A stretch of DNA of 39,343 nt, taken from positions 1 to 39,343 of the forward strand of contig CAJTXP010000001.1 in NCBI GenBank assembly GCA_910583615.1, given 5' to 3'. Positions 24,487 through 32,317 of this stretch are shown piece after piece. The notes under the pieces were generated by a model that saw only the letters and a list, made by a program, of their open reading frames with translations, was not told the origin of the DNA and searched no databases. The stretch's first letter is position 1, and the number at the start of each line of letters is the position of its first letter. The stretch is from an uncultured Lachnospiraceae bacterium. GTDB lineage: Bacteria > Bacillota > Clostridia > Lachnospirales > Lachnospiraceae. The position numbers and the translations under genes are program-made.

Positions 24487-24672
24487 CCTCTGGTCACAGA
24501 CATCCCGGTGGACTGGGAGTATACGATTCCCTACGGACTGATATACGCAATGGATCCCCCGAAGGAGCTCCTGGAATTTCCTGCCGTTATCGGGGAAGCA
24601 GATTCCGGTAACAGGAGATTTTTTTGCACAACCCTGACGTGTCGGGAAATGGGATTGAAGAATTGGACATGA
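24487..24672 (+). pseudogene. Possible gene remnant abutting the GH1 fragment
   Basis: The plus strand reads in one frame HPLVTDIPVDWEYTIPYGLI, then YAMDPPKELLEFPAVIGEAD, and stops at 24672. It looks like real protein rather than noise, but has no start and its frame upstream is antisense to the GH1 fragment. I do not recognise the family. It suggests a deletion or insertion junction near 24485. Confidence 0.35.
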
Positions 24673-24683
24673 TGTGATAGACT
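24655..24683 (+). promoter_or_regulatory. Possible promoter of the holin-like toxin mRNA
   Basis: TTGAAG (24655-24660), 17 bases, TAGACT (24678-24683). This gives a leader of ~90 bases that contains CCCTCCG (24717-24723) facing CGGAGGG (24736-24742) and a further AACCCTCC. These could pair with and hide the ribosome site. Confidence 0.4.
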
Positions 24684-24781
24684 GTCAGAAGGAAAACCAG
24701 AGAGCCGGGCGGCTTACCCTCCGTAACTGAAAATTCGGAGGGGCTAACCCTCCAGACTTCAGCAGGAAGGAGGGAATGCCA

Positions 24782-24874
24782 ATGACGATTACATATTCTG
24801 ACTTTGTTCAGACTGGAATTTTCATTGTTGCCCTTGTTGGTCTTTGTTATACGATCTTCAGGGGACGAAAATAG
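24782..24874 (+). CDS. Small holin-like type I toxin (TxpA/BsrG-like), 30 residues
   Basis: A very short gene: MTITYSDFVQTGIFIVALVG then LCYTIFRGRK. The layout, a short polar head, one hydrophobic helix (residues ~10-25) and a basic tail, is that of the putative holin-like toxin family, whose members damage the membrane and are silenced by an antisense RNA. AAGGAGGG lies seven bases before ATG 24782; the in-frame ATG at 24776 is too close to it. The hairpin at 24873-24901 ends the message. An antisense RNA is expected on the minus strand from near 24900: TTACCC and TATACA lie about 18 bases apart there (weak evidence). Such loci are often found on mobile or defence islands, as here next to a Septu pair. 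Confidence 0.7.
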   Translation: MTITYSDFVQTGIFIVALVGLCYTIFRGRK

Positions 24875-24901
24875 CCGCCATTACTGCGAATAATGACGGC
24901 T
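24873..24901. terminator. Hairpin at the toxin 3' end
   Basis: AGCCGCCATTA (24873-24883) pairs with TAATGACGGCT (24891-24901) with one mismatch around a 7-base loop, starting at the toxin stop codon. There is no long T-run. The stem would also be the 5' end of an antisense RNA. Nothing further is recognised in 24902-25059. Confidence 0.5.
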
Positions 24902-25059
24902 GTGTATAACACATAAGCTGCATTTCGGGTAATCCGTGCGTCTCTGGCTTTCCTTTTCTCAATCTTATCATATCTGGCAGCAGGACGCAAGGGCGAACTT
25001 CTGTTCATTTCCACAAACCTGCACAATCAAATAAAGCAGATCAGCAGCTTAATCAAATT

Positions 25060-25623
25060 CTATACTTTCTTACTGAGCCACGCAATCATTATCCCACTGT
25101 ATGGTTCCCTGTTTTCATTTTGAGCAATATAATGAGCAAGTAATTCCTGCAAATATTTCTTTGGTACTGTTTTATTCGGATATTTTTGATTGATCATTCT
25201 ATGTAACGTACGAAGTGCCTGTAATCGACACTCTTTGAGCCTGCATGCTTCACAGTTGAGATTCAGCCTTTTCATGTCCTGCTGCTCCAACGGCAGGCTT
25301 CCCCTTTTCGCATCACAGCTTTTATCATCATTTGAATGTGCGTCACGATTTCCCCAGCAAACGGCCACCATATTCTTATAATTCAATCGCTCTTTCTCGG
25401 CGGAAACCGACTGCGGTATGCAGTGCTCAATCGTGGCTCGATGTTTCCCATCTCCTCCGTCAATCCTGCTCATACAATACGCACATAGATGACCCTGTTC
25501 CGAAAGCAGGCCTTCTATCACTTTTTTCTTTACATCCGAAGGCATATCCGCATATGTCGCAAAATCCCGCTGCCGATATTGCAACAGCTCCTTTGGTTCA
25601 TTTCCCTTTTTTATCTCTATCAT
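25060..25623 (-). CDS. ptuB: HNH endonuclease, Septu PtuB-like (TIGR02646)
   Basis: A 187-residue nuclease. CAYCMSR near residue 47 begins the HNH/zinc unit. The active histidine is in ATIEHCIPQS, followed by NYKNMVAVCWGNRD and SCDAKRGS, the TIGR02646 pattern. In Septu systems PtuB is the effector that cuts DNA when PtuA senses phage infection (family knowledge). The start ATG 25623 follows GAGGTG, which overlaps the ptuA stop; the GTG at 25635 is less likely. Genes 13 bases apart and in order ptuA-ptuB match Septu. The same pair also occurs with retron Ec78-like reverse transcriptases, but none is present here. Confidence 0.88.
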   Translation of the reverse strand: MIEIKKGNEPKELLQYRQRDFATYADMPSDVKKKVIEGLLSEQGHLCAYCMSRIDGGDGKHRATIEHCIPQSVSAEKERLNYKNMVAVCWGNRDAHSNDDKSCDAKRGSLPLEQQDMKRLNLNCEACRLKECRLQALRTLHRMINQKYPNKTVPKKYLQELLAHYIAQNENREPYSGIMIAWLSKKV

Positions 25624-25636
25624 TTTGCATATCACC

Positions 25637-26929
25637 TCAAAGCTGCTCTAAATCAAGCTGCACACGCATAGAAACAAGTTCCGGGTCTTCGCCTACATCC
25701 TTTTCAAGGCTGTTTAGAACATCTTCTGCTTTTGCATAATCTTTTGCATCTATTGCACTGTAAAACTCATCAAATCTCTCCATAATAAGCCGGGGGCGTT
25801 CCTGCACACGCATAATCGAACGAAGAATACCATTTGCATCCTTCCCATATGTTTCCACAGGTGCAGGCATCACCATATTATTCTCAATTACACGTACATT
25901 TTCTTTCGGTACGGAATTGATCACCTCCGGTGCATGTGTGGTAACGATAAACTGCACTTTCGGAAAAATCAAAATCAAATCATTCAAAATCCGCTGCTGC
26001 CATGCTGGATGCAAATGCAGGTCAACTTCATCAATCAAAACAATGCCATGGGTTTCACCGCATACATTTCCCAGGCACTGCGGATTCAAGACTGCCATGC
26101 GGTAAGCAATATCCGCCACAAGGCTGATTGTGCTTTTATATCCATCACTTAGCTGATTGATTGAAATGCGCATCTGTTCCCCTGTTTCGTCCGTATAAGC
26201 CACATCCAATTCCTTCGTTCCGATATTATATTGGATTTTTGCATGATCAGAGCCTGTAATTTGGTTATAGCATTTTTCCATCGCAGCAAATACAGCTTCT
26301 AATTCCGGAATTGCTCCAAGACCATTCTCCTGATTCTGGTATTTCTGAATCGTCATTTTGGCAAACCAGTTCATCATCAGCTTAACATTCGCGGTTCCGC
26401 TGACACTGTCAATATACCCATTTGTTCTTGTACTTGTCTCAAAAATGTCCGTCTGCTTCTCACGATGATAGTCCCAAAGACGTCCTGTTCCATAATAAGC
26501 GAGAACAGGCAGGATCAATGTAGTATCCCCGTCACGAAGTCTTTTCTGATAGTCAGCCGCAACGGAAATCATGTCCTTTGCCCCTTTTATCGTTGTCTGG
26601 CCCTTAGCTGTGTTTAAACATCGTTCCCAGCGCACTTCCCGTCCGTCCATCATGGCCACTGCAGAAACCTTTACCGGATATTGCGGTTGCACATCGCTTG
26701 TGCTTCCAATAACATATGCCTTCAAATGCGCCTGGGTTTTATCAATCCCAATCCCCTTTGGACCATCCATTGGCGTAAACATTGTACTGACAGCAATCGC
26801 AACCGCTTCAAGAAGGGAGGTCTTTCCGGCGCCGTTGGCTCCTATAACAACAGTAAGATTTTTGTGAAACTCCATATTCAATTTTTCAAAACATTTAAAA
26901 TTTTCTAAACATATTTTTTTAAGATACAT
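25637..26929 (-). CDS. ptuA: AAA/ABC-type ATPase, Septu PtuA-like
   Basis: A 430-residue SMC/RecF-like ATPase. It begins MYLKKICLENFKCFEKLNME. Walker A is VIGANGAGKTSLLEAVAIA (near residues 30-48). The ABC-like signature is NQLSDGYKSTISLVADIAY, Walker B is GIVLIDEVDLHLHPAWQQR, and the switch histidine is in FIVTTHAPEVINS. This is the layout of PtuA, the sensor ATPase of Septu anti-phage defence, directly followed by the HNH partner. The ribosome site is weak (AAAAGGCAGCAGAT). The gene is noticeably richer in A and T than murA or the ABC genes, in line with acquisition by transfer. Confidence 0.88.
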   Translation of the reverse strand: MYLKKICLENFKCFEKLNMEFHKNLTVVIGANGAGKTSLLEAVAIAVSTMFTPMDGPKGIGIDKTQAHLKAYVIGSTSDVQPQYPVKVSAVAMMDGREVRWERCLNTAKGQTTIKGAKDMISVAADYQKRLRDGDTTLILPVLAYYGTGRLWDYHREKQTDIFETSTRTNGYIDSVSGTANVKLMMNWFAKMTIQKYQNQENGLGAIPELEAVFAAMEKCYNQITGSDHAKIQYNIGTKELDVAYTDETGEQMRISINQLSDGYKSTISLVADIAYRMAVLNPQCLGNVCGETHGIVLIDEVDLHLHPAWQQRILNDLILIFPKVQFIVTTHAPEVINSVPKENVRVIENNMVMPAPVETYGKDANGILRSIMRVQERPRLIMERFDEFYSAIDAKDYAKAEDVLNSLEKDVGEDPELVSMRVQLDLEQL

Positions 26930-27159
26930 ATCTGCTGCCTTTTACCGCAATCCCTTCTTTATATTTCATCCCATTTCTTTTTATCCGGCGTCAAAATAAT
27001 TATTATAAGTGATACATGCTCGTATTATAGCATACCCCAATAAGTTAAGGAAGAAATTTTATCCTCTTTACAGTTTTACTGATTCAGGCAGACACAGCGG
27101 GCTCTGTTTCCTCTGGCAAAGAAATCATAATGGCAGTGTCATTGGCATTCATACCTGGA

Positions 27160-27188
27160 TTCACAAGACAGATCCAGTGTGCTATAAT
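27160..27188 (+). promoter_or_regulatory. Promoter of the DUF1848 gene
   Basis: TTCACA (27160-27165), a 17-base spacer and a perfect TATAAT (27183-27188), about 80 bases before ATG 27271. The rest of 26930-27159 shows no gene. Confidence 0.7.
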
Positions 27189-27270
27189 CAGGCTGACGCA
27201 TTGGCCGAAAAACTTCCCAGCAGCAGGAATCAAAGCATTTTTCCTGCATAACAGAAGGAGCGCTGACGAA

Positions 27271-28227
27271 ATGATTTTAAGTGCAAGCAGGCGGACGGAC
27301 ATTCCCGCATTTTATTCCGAATGGTTCTGCCGGCGCATTCAGGAGGGATTTGCATATGTAAGGAATCCCATGAATGCGCATCAGGTAAGCAGAATCAACA
27401 TTTCTCCCGAAGTGGTGGACTGCATCGTGTTCTGGACCAAAAACGCGGCGCCGATGATAGAGAAACTCGATCGTTTAAAGGAATATGATTATTATTTCCA
27501 ATTCACCATAAACAGCTATGGCAGAGAGGCGGAACCCTGTGTTCCGGAACTCTCCAGACGGCTCGAAACCTTTATGCAGCTTTCCGAAAAAATCGGCAGG
27601 GAACGGGTGATATGGAGATACGACCCGATCTTTTTCTCTGATCAGTACACTCCGGAATTTCATCTGAAAAGCTTTGAGAAAACCGCGGCCGTTCTTGGAG
27701 CATATACCGAAAAATGCGTGTTCAGTTTTGTGGATATTTATCCTTCCAAAAACGGCGGCAGTCTAAGAAAGAGGAACTTCCGTCAGCTTTCTCCCAAAGA
27801 ACTTGACCACTTCGCGGGGGAGCTTTCCCGCATTGGGAAAAACAACGGACTTGTGCTCGCCACCTGCGCGGAGGCGGTTGATCTCTCACGGCACGGAATT
27901 GAGCATAACAGCTGCATTGACAGAGCGCTGATCGAGCGGATCACGGGCGTACCGCTCGACATCGGCAGAGACGGGCAGCGGGAGCACTGCCGCTGCGCCA
28001 AATGCGACGATATAGGCGCTTATGACACCTGCCCTCACGGCTGTATTTACTGCTACGCAAACTTCCGCCCATGTGTTGTTTCAGAGAAGCGCAGGGCCTA
28101 TGACGTCAAATCCCCCCTTCTCTGCGGCAGCATAAAGGAAACGGACAAAGTCACGGAAAGACCGGTAACATCTTATAAACGGGAATATGAGCAGCTTACT
28201 TTATCAGACATATATCCGCTCTCATAG
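27271..28227 (+). CDS. DUF1848 family protein, probable iron-sulfur enzyme
   Basis: A 318-residue protein of the DUF1848 family, common in Clostridia and of unknown reaction. It begins ILSASRRTDIPAFYSEWFCR. CIVFWTKNAAPM and DYYFQFTINSYG follow, and VIWRYDPIFFSDQY lies mid-protein; these are typical of the family's TIM-barrel-like fold. Near the C-terminus a cysteine cluster, CRCAKCDDIGAYDTCPHGC then IYCYAN, could hold an iron-sulfur cluster. The cluster resembles, but is not, the classical N-terminal radical-SAM CxxxCxxC. ATG 27271 follows AGAAGGAGCGCTGACGAA; the 47-codon extension to 27130 overlaps the promoter and is rejected. It is a single gene. Confidence 0.88.
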   Translation: MILSASRRTDIPAFYSEWFCRRIQEGFAYVRNPMNAHQVSRINISPEVVDCIVFWTKNAAPMIEKLDRLKEYDYYFQFTINSYGREAEPCVPELSRRLETFMQLSEKIGRERVIWRYDPIFFSDQYTPEFHLKSFEKTAAVLGAYTEKCVFSFVDIYPSKNGGSLRKRNFRQLSPKELDHFAGELSRIGKNNGLVLATCAEAVDLSRHGIEHNSCIDRALIERITGVPLDIGRDGQREHCRCAKCDDIGAYDTCPHGCIYCYANFRPCVVSEKRRAYDVKSPLLCGSIKETDKVTERPVTSYKREYEQLTLSDIYPLS

Positions 28228-28298
28228 ATCACTCTTCCTCTTTCGTCATAATAGCTTTCCAGTGAACAGAGCGTTGTGCCAAAGTACCAAATGGAATC

Positions 28299-28745
28299 TT
28301 ATTTCCAGCCTTCTTTATTACTGCCGGTTTCATAACTCAACGGAGAACTATGCGGGTAATCCTCAGCAGAACATGAATGTTTTAACGCCCACGCCTTCTG
28401 AGGAACATAGAGCAGCGATTCAAATTCCATGCTCCATACATTCTTTTCCCTTCCCCATCTGACTTTTTCATAGTAATCCGGCCCGTTTATCAAAGCGACG
28501 CATCTGGAATACAAAAATGTATCGTCACACATTTGCGGATCAACTTTTTCGCATTGTTCCGCCAGCTTTTCCGTATCCAGATTATATAACAGTTCCGTCA
28601 TGAAATCGTCAAACTCGAAAATAACAGAGTCCTCCTGCTTCGAGAGGTATTCCACCACCGGTTTCAGTACCTTGTCATCGTCACCTTCCTTCTTCCAGTC
28701 ACACAATTCCATCGTAGTCCAAAAGAAATCATATTTTTTAAGCAT
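28299..28745 (-). CDS. DUF4240-type protein
   Basis: A 148-residue soluble protein. YDFFWTTMELCDWKKEGDDD at the start, DDTFLYSRCVALINGPDYYE in the middle and SYETGSNKEGWK at the end fit DUF4240-like proteins of Clostridia. The function is unknown; relatives are often encoded beside toxin-immunity genes. GGAGAGGAGGAAACAATT is a strong ribosome site before ATG 28745. It follows the ABC genes on the same strand by 76 bases, with no clear terminator between, so it may be read with them. Confidence 0.7.
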   Translation of the reverse strand: MLKKYDFFWTTMELCDWKKEGDDDKVLKPVVEYLSKQEDSVIFEFDDFMTELLYNLDTEKLAEQCEKVDPQMCDDTFLYSRCVALINGPDYYEKVRWGREKNVWSMEFESLLYVPQKAWALKHSCSAEDYPHSSPLSYETGSNKEGWK

Positions 28746-28821
28746 AATTGTTTCCTCCTCTCCTGAAAAACCAGTTTACCTATGCCTTCCTGTTCATTTT
28801 CCACAGACCACCCGGCGCCGC

Positions 28822-29601
28822 TTACCAGCCTTTTTTTACAGCGGCTTTTTTCTGCTTCTGAGCCGGTTTTTCCGGTGAAACATTCCCGGTTGCCGCCACA
28901 ATAACCGCAGAAATCAGCAAAGCCGCCGTCATACTCAGCCCGCACAGCCCTATATTCCAGTGAACCGCCGCGTCATAGCTCCGGTACCCGATGATTCCTA
29001 TACTCGCCGTAATGGGATAAAGATTGGAAACAGCCATATTCCCCGACGCAAACATTCCCCCGTATCCATAGACAAACGCGATGATCGTGCCGATCATATG
29101 TCCGTTCGGTATGCGGGCCGCCGCCGCGATCACCGGCATGACCGCAATATACAGAAACAGGCAGTTCAAAATCATCTGAGCAAAGGCCTGCACTGCGGAT
29201 GCCGTGGAAAATCCCGGAAATCCCATGATCAGATTCGCACCGACGGTAAATACGGCGCTTACAAATCCTAAAAACAAGGACAATAAAGCGCAGACAAACA
29301 ATTTTCCCCACAATAAACTGCAGTAGGAAACCGGAATCGTCAAAATGCTTTTCAGCGTATCGTCTTTTTCTTCCCTTGCAATGATATATCCGGCAATCAA
29401 GGTAATGCACATAGGAAAAATCATCGTAACATTGTTTTTAATCACCTGCTCCGTAAAAAGGGAACAGGTCCAGAAAGTACCGTCTACCGCCGTAGTGGAA
29501 AACAGCGTCAACAAAACGGATAGCAGCATTAAAAGAACTCCCGCCCAAATCATATGATAACGTTTCAATTTCCAGATTTCAGTTTTAACCATACGAAACA
29601 T
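28822..29601 (-). CDS. ABC-2 type permease, second subunit (lantibiotic-immunity type)
   Basis: A 259-residue membrane protein with six helices (for example MIWAGVLLMLLSVLLTLFST, LFVCALLSLFLGFVSAVFTV) and the ABC-2 signature IIAREEKDDTLKSILTIPVS. It is the size and type of the E/G subunits of lantibiotic-immunity or bacitracin-export transporters. ATG 29601 follows AGAGGGGAGAATAAG and lies one base after the stop of the first permease. The longer frame from 29634 lies inside that gene. A conserved tail PEKPAQKQKKAAVKKGW is basic and cytoplasmic. Confidence 0.9.
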   Translation of the reverse strand: MFRMVKTEIWKLKRYHMIWAGVLLMLLSVLLTLFSTTAVDGTFWTCSLFTEQVIKNNVTMIFPMCITLIAGYIIAREEKDDTLKSILTIPVSYCSLLWGKLFVCALLSLFLGFVSAVFTVGANLIMGFPGFSTASAVQAFAQMILNCLFLYIAVMPVIAAAARIPNGHMIGTIIAFVYGYGGMFASGNMAVSNLYPITASIGIIGYRSYDAAVHWNIGLCGLSMTAALLISAVIVAATGNVSPEKPAQKQKKAAVKKGW

Positions 29602-29602
29602 C

Positions 29603-30397
29603 TTATTCTCCCCTCTTTTTATACAGATAATCAATGACTATGATGGAAACGGCCGCCCAGATTCCCAAAATAACAGCGGTCTGAAAGGTTGTGGGCATCA
29701 AATCCCTAACCGCACCCCTGACCTCCATCACTCCATGCCGTTCCATATCTCCCGCACTCCAGAGAGTCGTGAGGGGAAGAGGCATGAGCCAGCATATGGC
29801 TTTTGGCAATACCCCAAAACAGGATTCCGCGGTCAGACTTAAGACGCTGTAAAAAACACACAGCAAAATGGAAAAAATATAAGTCTTACTGAAGAACACC
29901 ACCAGGACGATCAACGGCAGCGTTCCGGCCATGACAAAGATCCCCATTTGAAGCGCCACGAAAAATTTGTAGCCAACCCCGTTTACCTCGGATACCAGGC
30001 CTCCGCATAAAACCGCAGCAAAGGCCGAGGACAGGCTGAAAACAATGCCCATGGATAATAAAACAATCACTTTCGCGAAAATCATCTGCGTGCTTGTCAC
30101 CGGAATGGTACGCAGGTTTTTAAAGGTGTCATTATCCCGCTCCATGAAAAACAGCATCGCCGCAATGATACCAATGACGCAGGGCATAAGCAGCTCTACT
30201 CCATATCCCATGATGAACTGGAAGCAGGCATTAAAAACCTCCGCATCGCTGTCATATCTCTCTGCCATCTGCGGTGTCGTCATCATTATGGTAAGAGGTA
30301 TGGGAAAGAGAAAGGCGGAAAGTATCACGAGTAAAATAAATTTCTTCCGTCTCAATTTGGCAAATTCACAGATCACCAGTTTAAGCAATCCCCTCAC
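29603..30397 (-). CDS. ABC-2 type permease, first subunit (lantibiotic-immunity type)
   Basis: A 264-residue permease with about six helices. FFMERDNDTFKNLRTIPVTS is the cytoplasmic motif shared with the second subunit. KFILLVILSAFLFPIPLTIM is the first helix and AVILGIWAAVSIIVIDYLYK the last. The start is uncertain: GTG 30397 overlaps the ATPase gene by 17 bases, and TTG or GTG codons four and eight codons in are alternatives. It forms a heteromeric pore with the 28822-29601 subunit. Confidence 0.88.
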   Translation of the reverse strand: MRGLLKLVICEFAKLRRKKFILLVILSAFLFPIPLTIMMTTPQMAERYDSDAEVFNACFQFIMGYGVELLMPCVIGIIAAMLFFMERDNDTFKNLRTIPVTSTQMIFAKVIVLLSMGIVFSLSSAFAAVLCGGLVSEVNGVGYKFFVALQMGIFVMAGTLPLIVLVVFFSKTYIFSILLCVFYSVLSLTAESCFGVLPKAICWLMPLPLTTLWSAGDMERHGVMEVRGAVRDLMPTTFQTAVILGIWAAVSIIVIDYLYKKRGE

Positions 30398-31304
30398 CCC
30401 CTGTTACACGCCTGAAATAATCTTCCAGGCTTTCTTCTGAGGTTACGGCCTGGGATACTTCCAGTCCATTTTTCACAAAAGCAGTGATCGTTTTCCCTAT
30501 GGGCAGCTCAAGATTATGCACCTGTATCCGATGGTCATCCTGTATGGTAAAGCGGTTTTCATGGAAGACACATTCTAAAATCCTTGCCGCCTGCGCCGTA
30601 TCCGAAACCGTAAAGCAGATCTGCTTACTGCTCTTTGCTTCCAGTTCCGCCAGGCTTTCTTCCTCCAGCAATACGCCGTGGTCAATGATGCCGATATCGT
30701 CCGCCAGAAGCGCAATTTCGGAAAGGATATGGCTGGAGATCAGGATGGTTTTCCCCCGTTCATTACAGAGGTTACGGATAAAGGAACGGATCTCCGCGAT
30801 TCCAATGGGATCAAGGCCGTTGATGGGTTCATCCAGGATCAGAAGCTCCGGATCATGCATGACGGCAAGGGCGATGGCCAGCCGCTGTTTCATGCCGAGG
30901 GAATACTGGGAAAACAGCTTTTTATCTCTGTAAGGCAGGCCCACCAGATCCAGCGCGTCCTTCAGCGCGCTGCGGTTCGGGACTCCCCGCAGAGCGGCAA
31001 AAATGCGCAGGTTTTCCGTGGCAGTCAGATTCGGATAAAATCCGGGAGACTCGATCAGGCTGCCGATCCGGGGCAGCAGCTTTTTTTCATTTGTCCGCAG
31101 CGGCTTTCCCCAGATCAACACCTCCCCGGAGGTGGGCTGCGTCAGCCCCAGCAGCATTTTCATGGTTGTGGTCTTTCCGGCCCCGTTTCTGCCAAGCAGG
31201 CCGTAGATACGCCCTTTCCGAACATGGATATTCAGATTGGCGACGCTTTTCTGCGTTCCGTACTGTTTGGTAAGATGTTTTGTTTCAATTACATACTTTC
31301 TCAT
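30381..31304 (-). CDS. ABC transporter ATPase (BcrA/NisF type)
   Basis: A 307-residue ATPase of the bacitracin-resistance and lantibiotic-immunity kind. Walker A is LLGRNGAGKTTTMKMLLGL (near residues 34-52), the signature is YSLGMKQRLAIALAVM, Walker B is ELLILDEPINGLDP, and the H-loop is ILISSHILSEIALLADDIGI. A ~90-residue C-terminal domain follows, as in BcrA. Together with two ABC-2 permeases it should expel a membrane-active peptide or lipid-II binder. AAAGGAGG precedes ATG 31304. Control probably comes from the four 11-bp repeats at 31345-31384. Confidence 0.94.
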   Translation of the reverse strand: MRKYVIETKHLTKQYGTQKSVANLNIHVRKGRIYGLLGRNGAGKTTTMKMLLGLTQPTSGEVLIWGKPLRTNEKKLLPRIGSLIESPGFYPNLTATENLRIFAALRGVPNRSALKDALDLVGLPYRDKKLFSQYSLGMKQRLAIALAVMHDPELLILDEPINGLDPIGIAEIRSFIRNLCNERGKTILISSHILSEIALLADDIGIIDHGVLLEEESLAELEAKSSKQICFTVSDTAQAARILECVFHENRFTIQDDHRIQVHNLELPIGKTITAFVKNGLEVSQAVTSEESLEDYFRRVTGGEGIA

Positions 31305-31331
31305 TTCTTTGAAACCTCCTTTATCACTGCC

Positions 31332-31384
31332 ATCTTACCACGCCAACCTTGCAGGAACCTTGCAAAAACCTTGTATTAACCTTG
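31332..31384 (-). promoter_or_regulatory. ABC promoter with four 11-bp direct repeats
   Basis: AACCTTG (plus strand) begins at 31345, 31356, 31367 and 31378, exactly 11 bp apart; three copies continue CA and one TA. A -10-like TAAGAT lies on the minus strand at 31337-31332. The array overlaps the kinase stop codon. It is the expected binding geometry for an OmpR-family regulator, most likely the one at 32318-33016. Confidence 0.7.
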
Positions 31385-32314
31385 CAGTTTCTCCTGCAGC
31401 AAAGGGAAAGACAACAGGAAAACGGTCCCGCTGCCCGGCACGCTTTCCGCGGTTATGGTTCCGTTCATCTTGATTACGAGCTGATGCACAATGGACAGGC
31501 CAAGGCCGCTGCCCTTTTCGGACCTTCCCTTATCACATTTATAAAGCCGTTCAAAAATATGCTTCAGATCCTCCTTGTCAATCCCCACCCCGTTATCCGC
31601 CAGACGGATTTTGATAGTTCCACCCTGCTCCAGCAGTGCGATCTCGATTCGGCTCCCATGGCTGTGGGAGATTACATTCTGTACCAGATTGTTTAAGATC
31701 CGCCTGTATCCGTCCGGATCAAGCTTTACCCGGAAGCGCCGCTCCGGAATGTCAGCCGCAAACTCCATCTGCGCATCCTCAAAAACCGGTATCCAGTCAA
31801 TGAACAGATTCCGTGTCAGCTCCGTCAGGTCAACGGTTATGATATTCATGGTAAATTCGTCCGAACCCAGCCTGAACCAGTCAAAGAGCACGTCGATATA
31901 TTCTTTCAGGTCATAGGCTTTCCGGCGTGCGGTTTCGATATAATCCTCACGTTCTTTCCCGGCGACGATTCCTTTATGGGCGGCGTCCAGATACCCGATC
32001 AGTGTGGTAAGGGGCGTCCGCACGTCATGGGAAAGGCTTGTCATAAGCTGCCGGTTGGTCTCCTCCGTCCTGTGACAGGCAGAAAGCCTGTTTTCATAAG
32101 ACAGGATAATATCGTTGATCACGTAGGCAAGGGGAGCCGTAAGCTCATGGGTTTCCGACAGGATGCGCCGGTTTCCGTTCCCGTTTTTCACATCCTCCAG
32201 AGCCTCAGTCATTTCTGCGATCTGCCTTCTGACACGCCGGATCACAAAAGCGGAGCCGCAGACAGAAGCAAGGATCATAACTGCCCCAAGCAGTACCATC
32301 ATATCCCCGTACAT
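31376..32314 (-). CDS. Sensor histidine kinase of the BcrA-type ABC module
   Basis: A 312-residue kinase with one evident N-terminal helix (VLLGAVMILASVCGSAFVI, residues ~8-26), then coil and HisKA: SLSHDVRTPLTTLIGYLDAA. ATP-binding boxes follow: LNNLVQNVISHSHG, DNGVGIDKEDLKHIFERLYK and GSGLGLSIVHQLV. With a single membrane helix it cannot sense much outside the cell by itself, so the partner transporter may supply the signal. ATG 32314 follows AAGGAGGTCTGACCG, which lies across the regulator's stop, so the pair is coupled. This layout resembles kinases that control lantibiotic-immunity transporters in Clostridia. Confidence 0.92.
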   Translation of the reverse strand: MYGDMMVLLGAVMILASVCGSAFVIRRVRRQIAEMTEALEDVKNGNGNRRILSETHELTAPLAYVINDIILSYENRLSACHRTEETNRQLMTSLSHDVRTPLTTLIGYLDAAHKGIVAGKEREDYIETARRKAYDLKEYIDVLFDWFRLGSDEFTMNIITVDLTELTRNLFIDWIPVFEDAQMEFAADIPERRFRVKLDPDGYRRILNNLVQNVISHSHGSRIEIALLEQGGTIKIRLADNGVGIDKEDLKHIFERLYKCDKGRSEKGSGLGLSIVHQLVIKMNGTITAESVPGSGTVFLLSFPLLQEKLQG

Positions 32315-32317
32315 CGG

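Noticed and set aside
25060..27160. Retron Ec78-like system around PtuA/PtuB
   Set aside because: No reverse transcriptase gene or retron RNA-like repeat is next to the pair.
31345..31384. Short regular repeats as a possible CRISPR
   Set aside because: The 11-bp period with 7-bp repeats at a promoter is a regulator site; CRISPR repeats and spacers are each about 30 bp.
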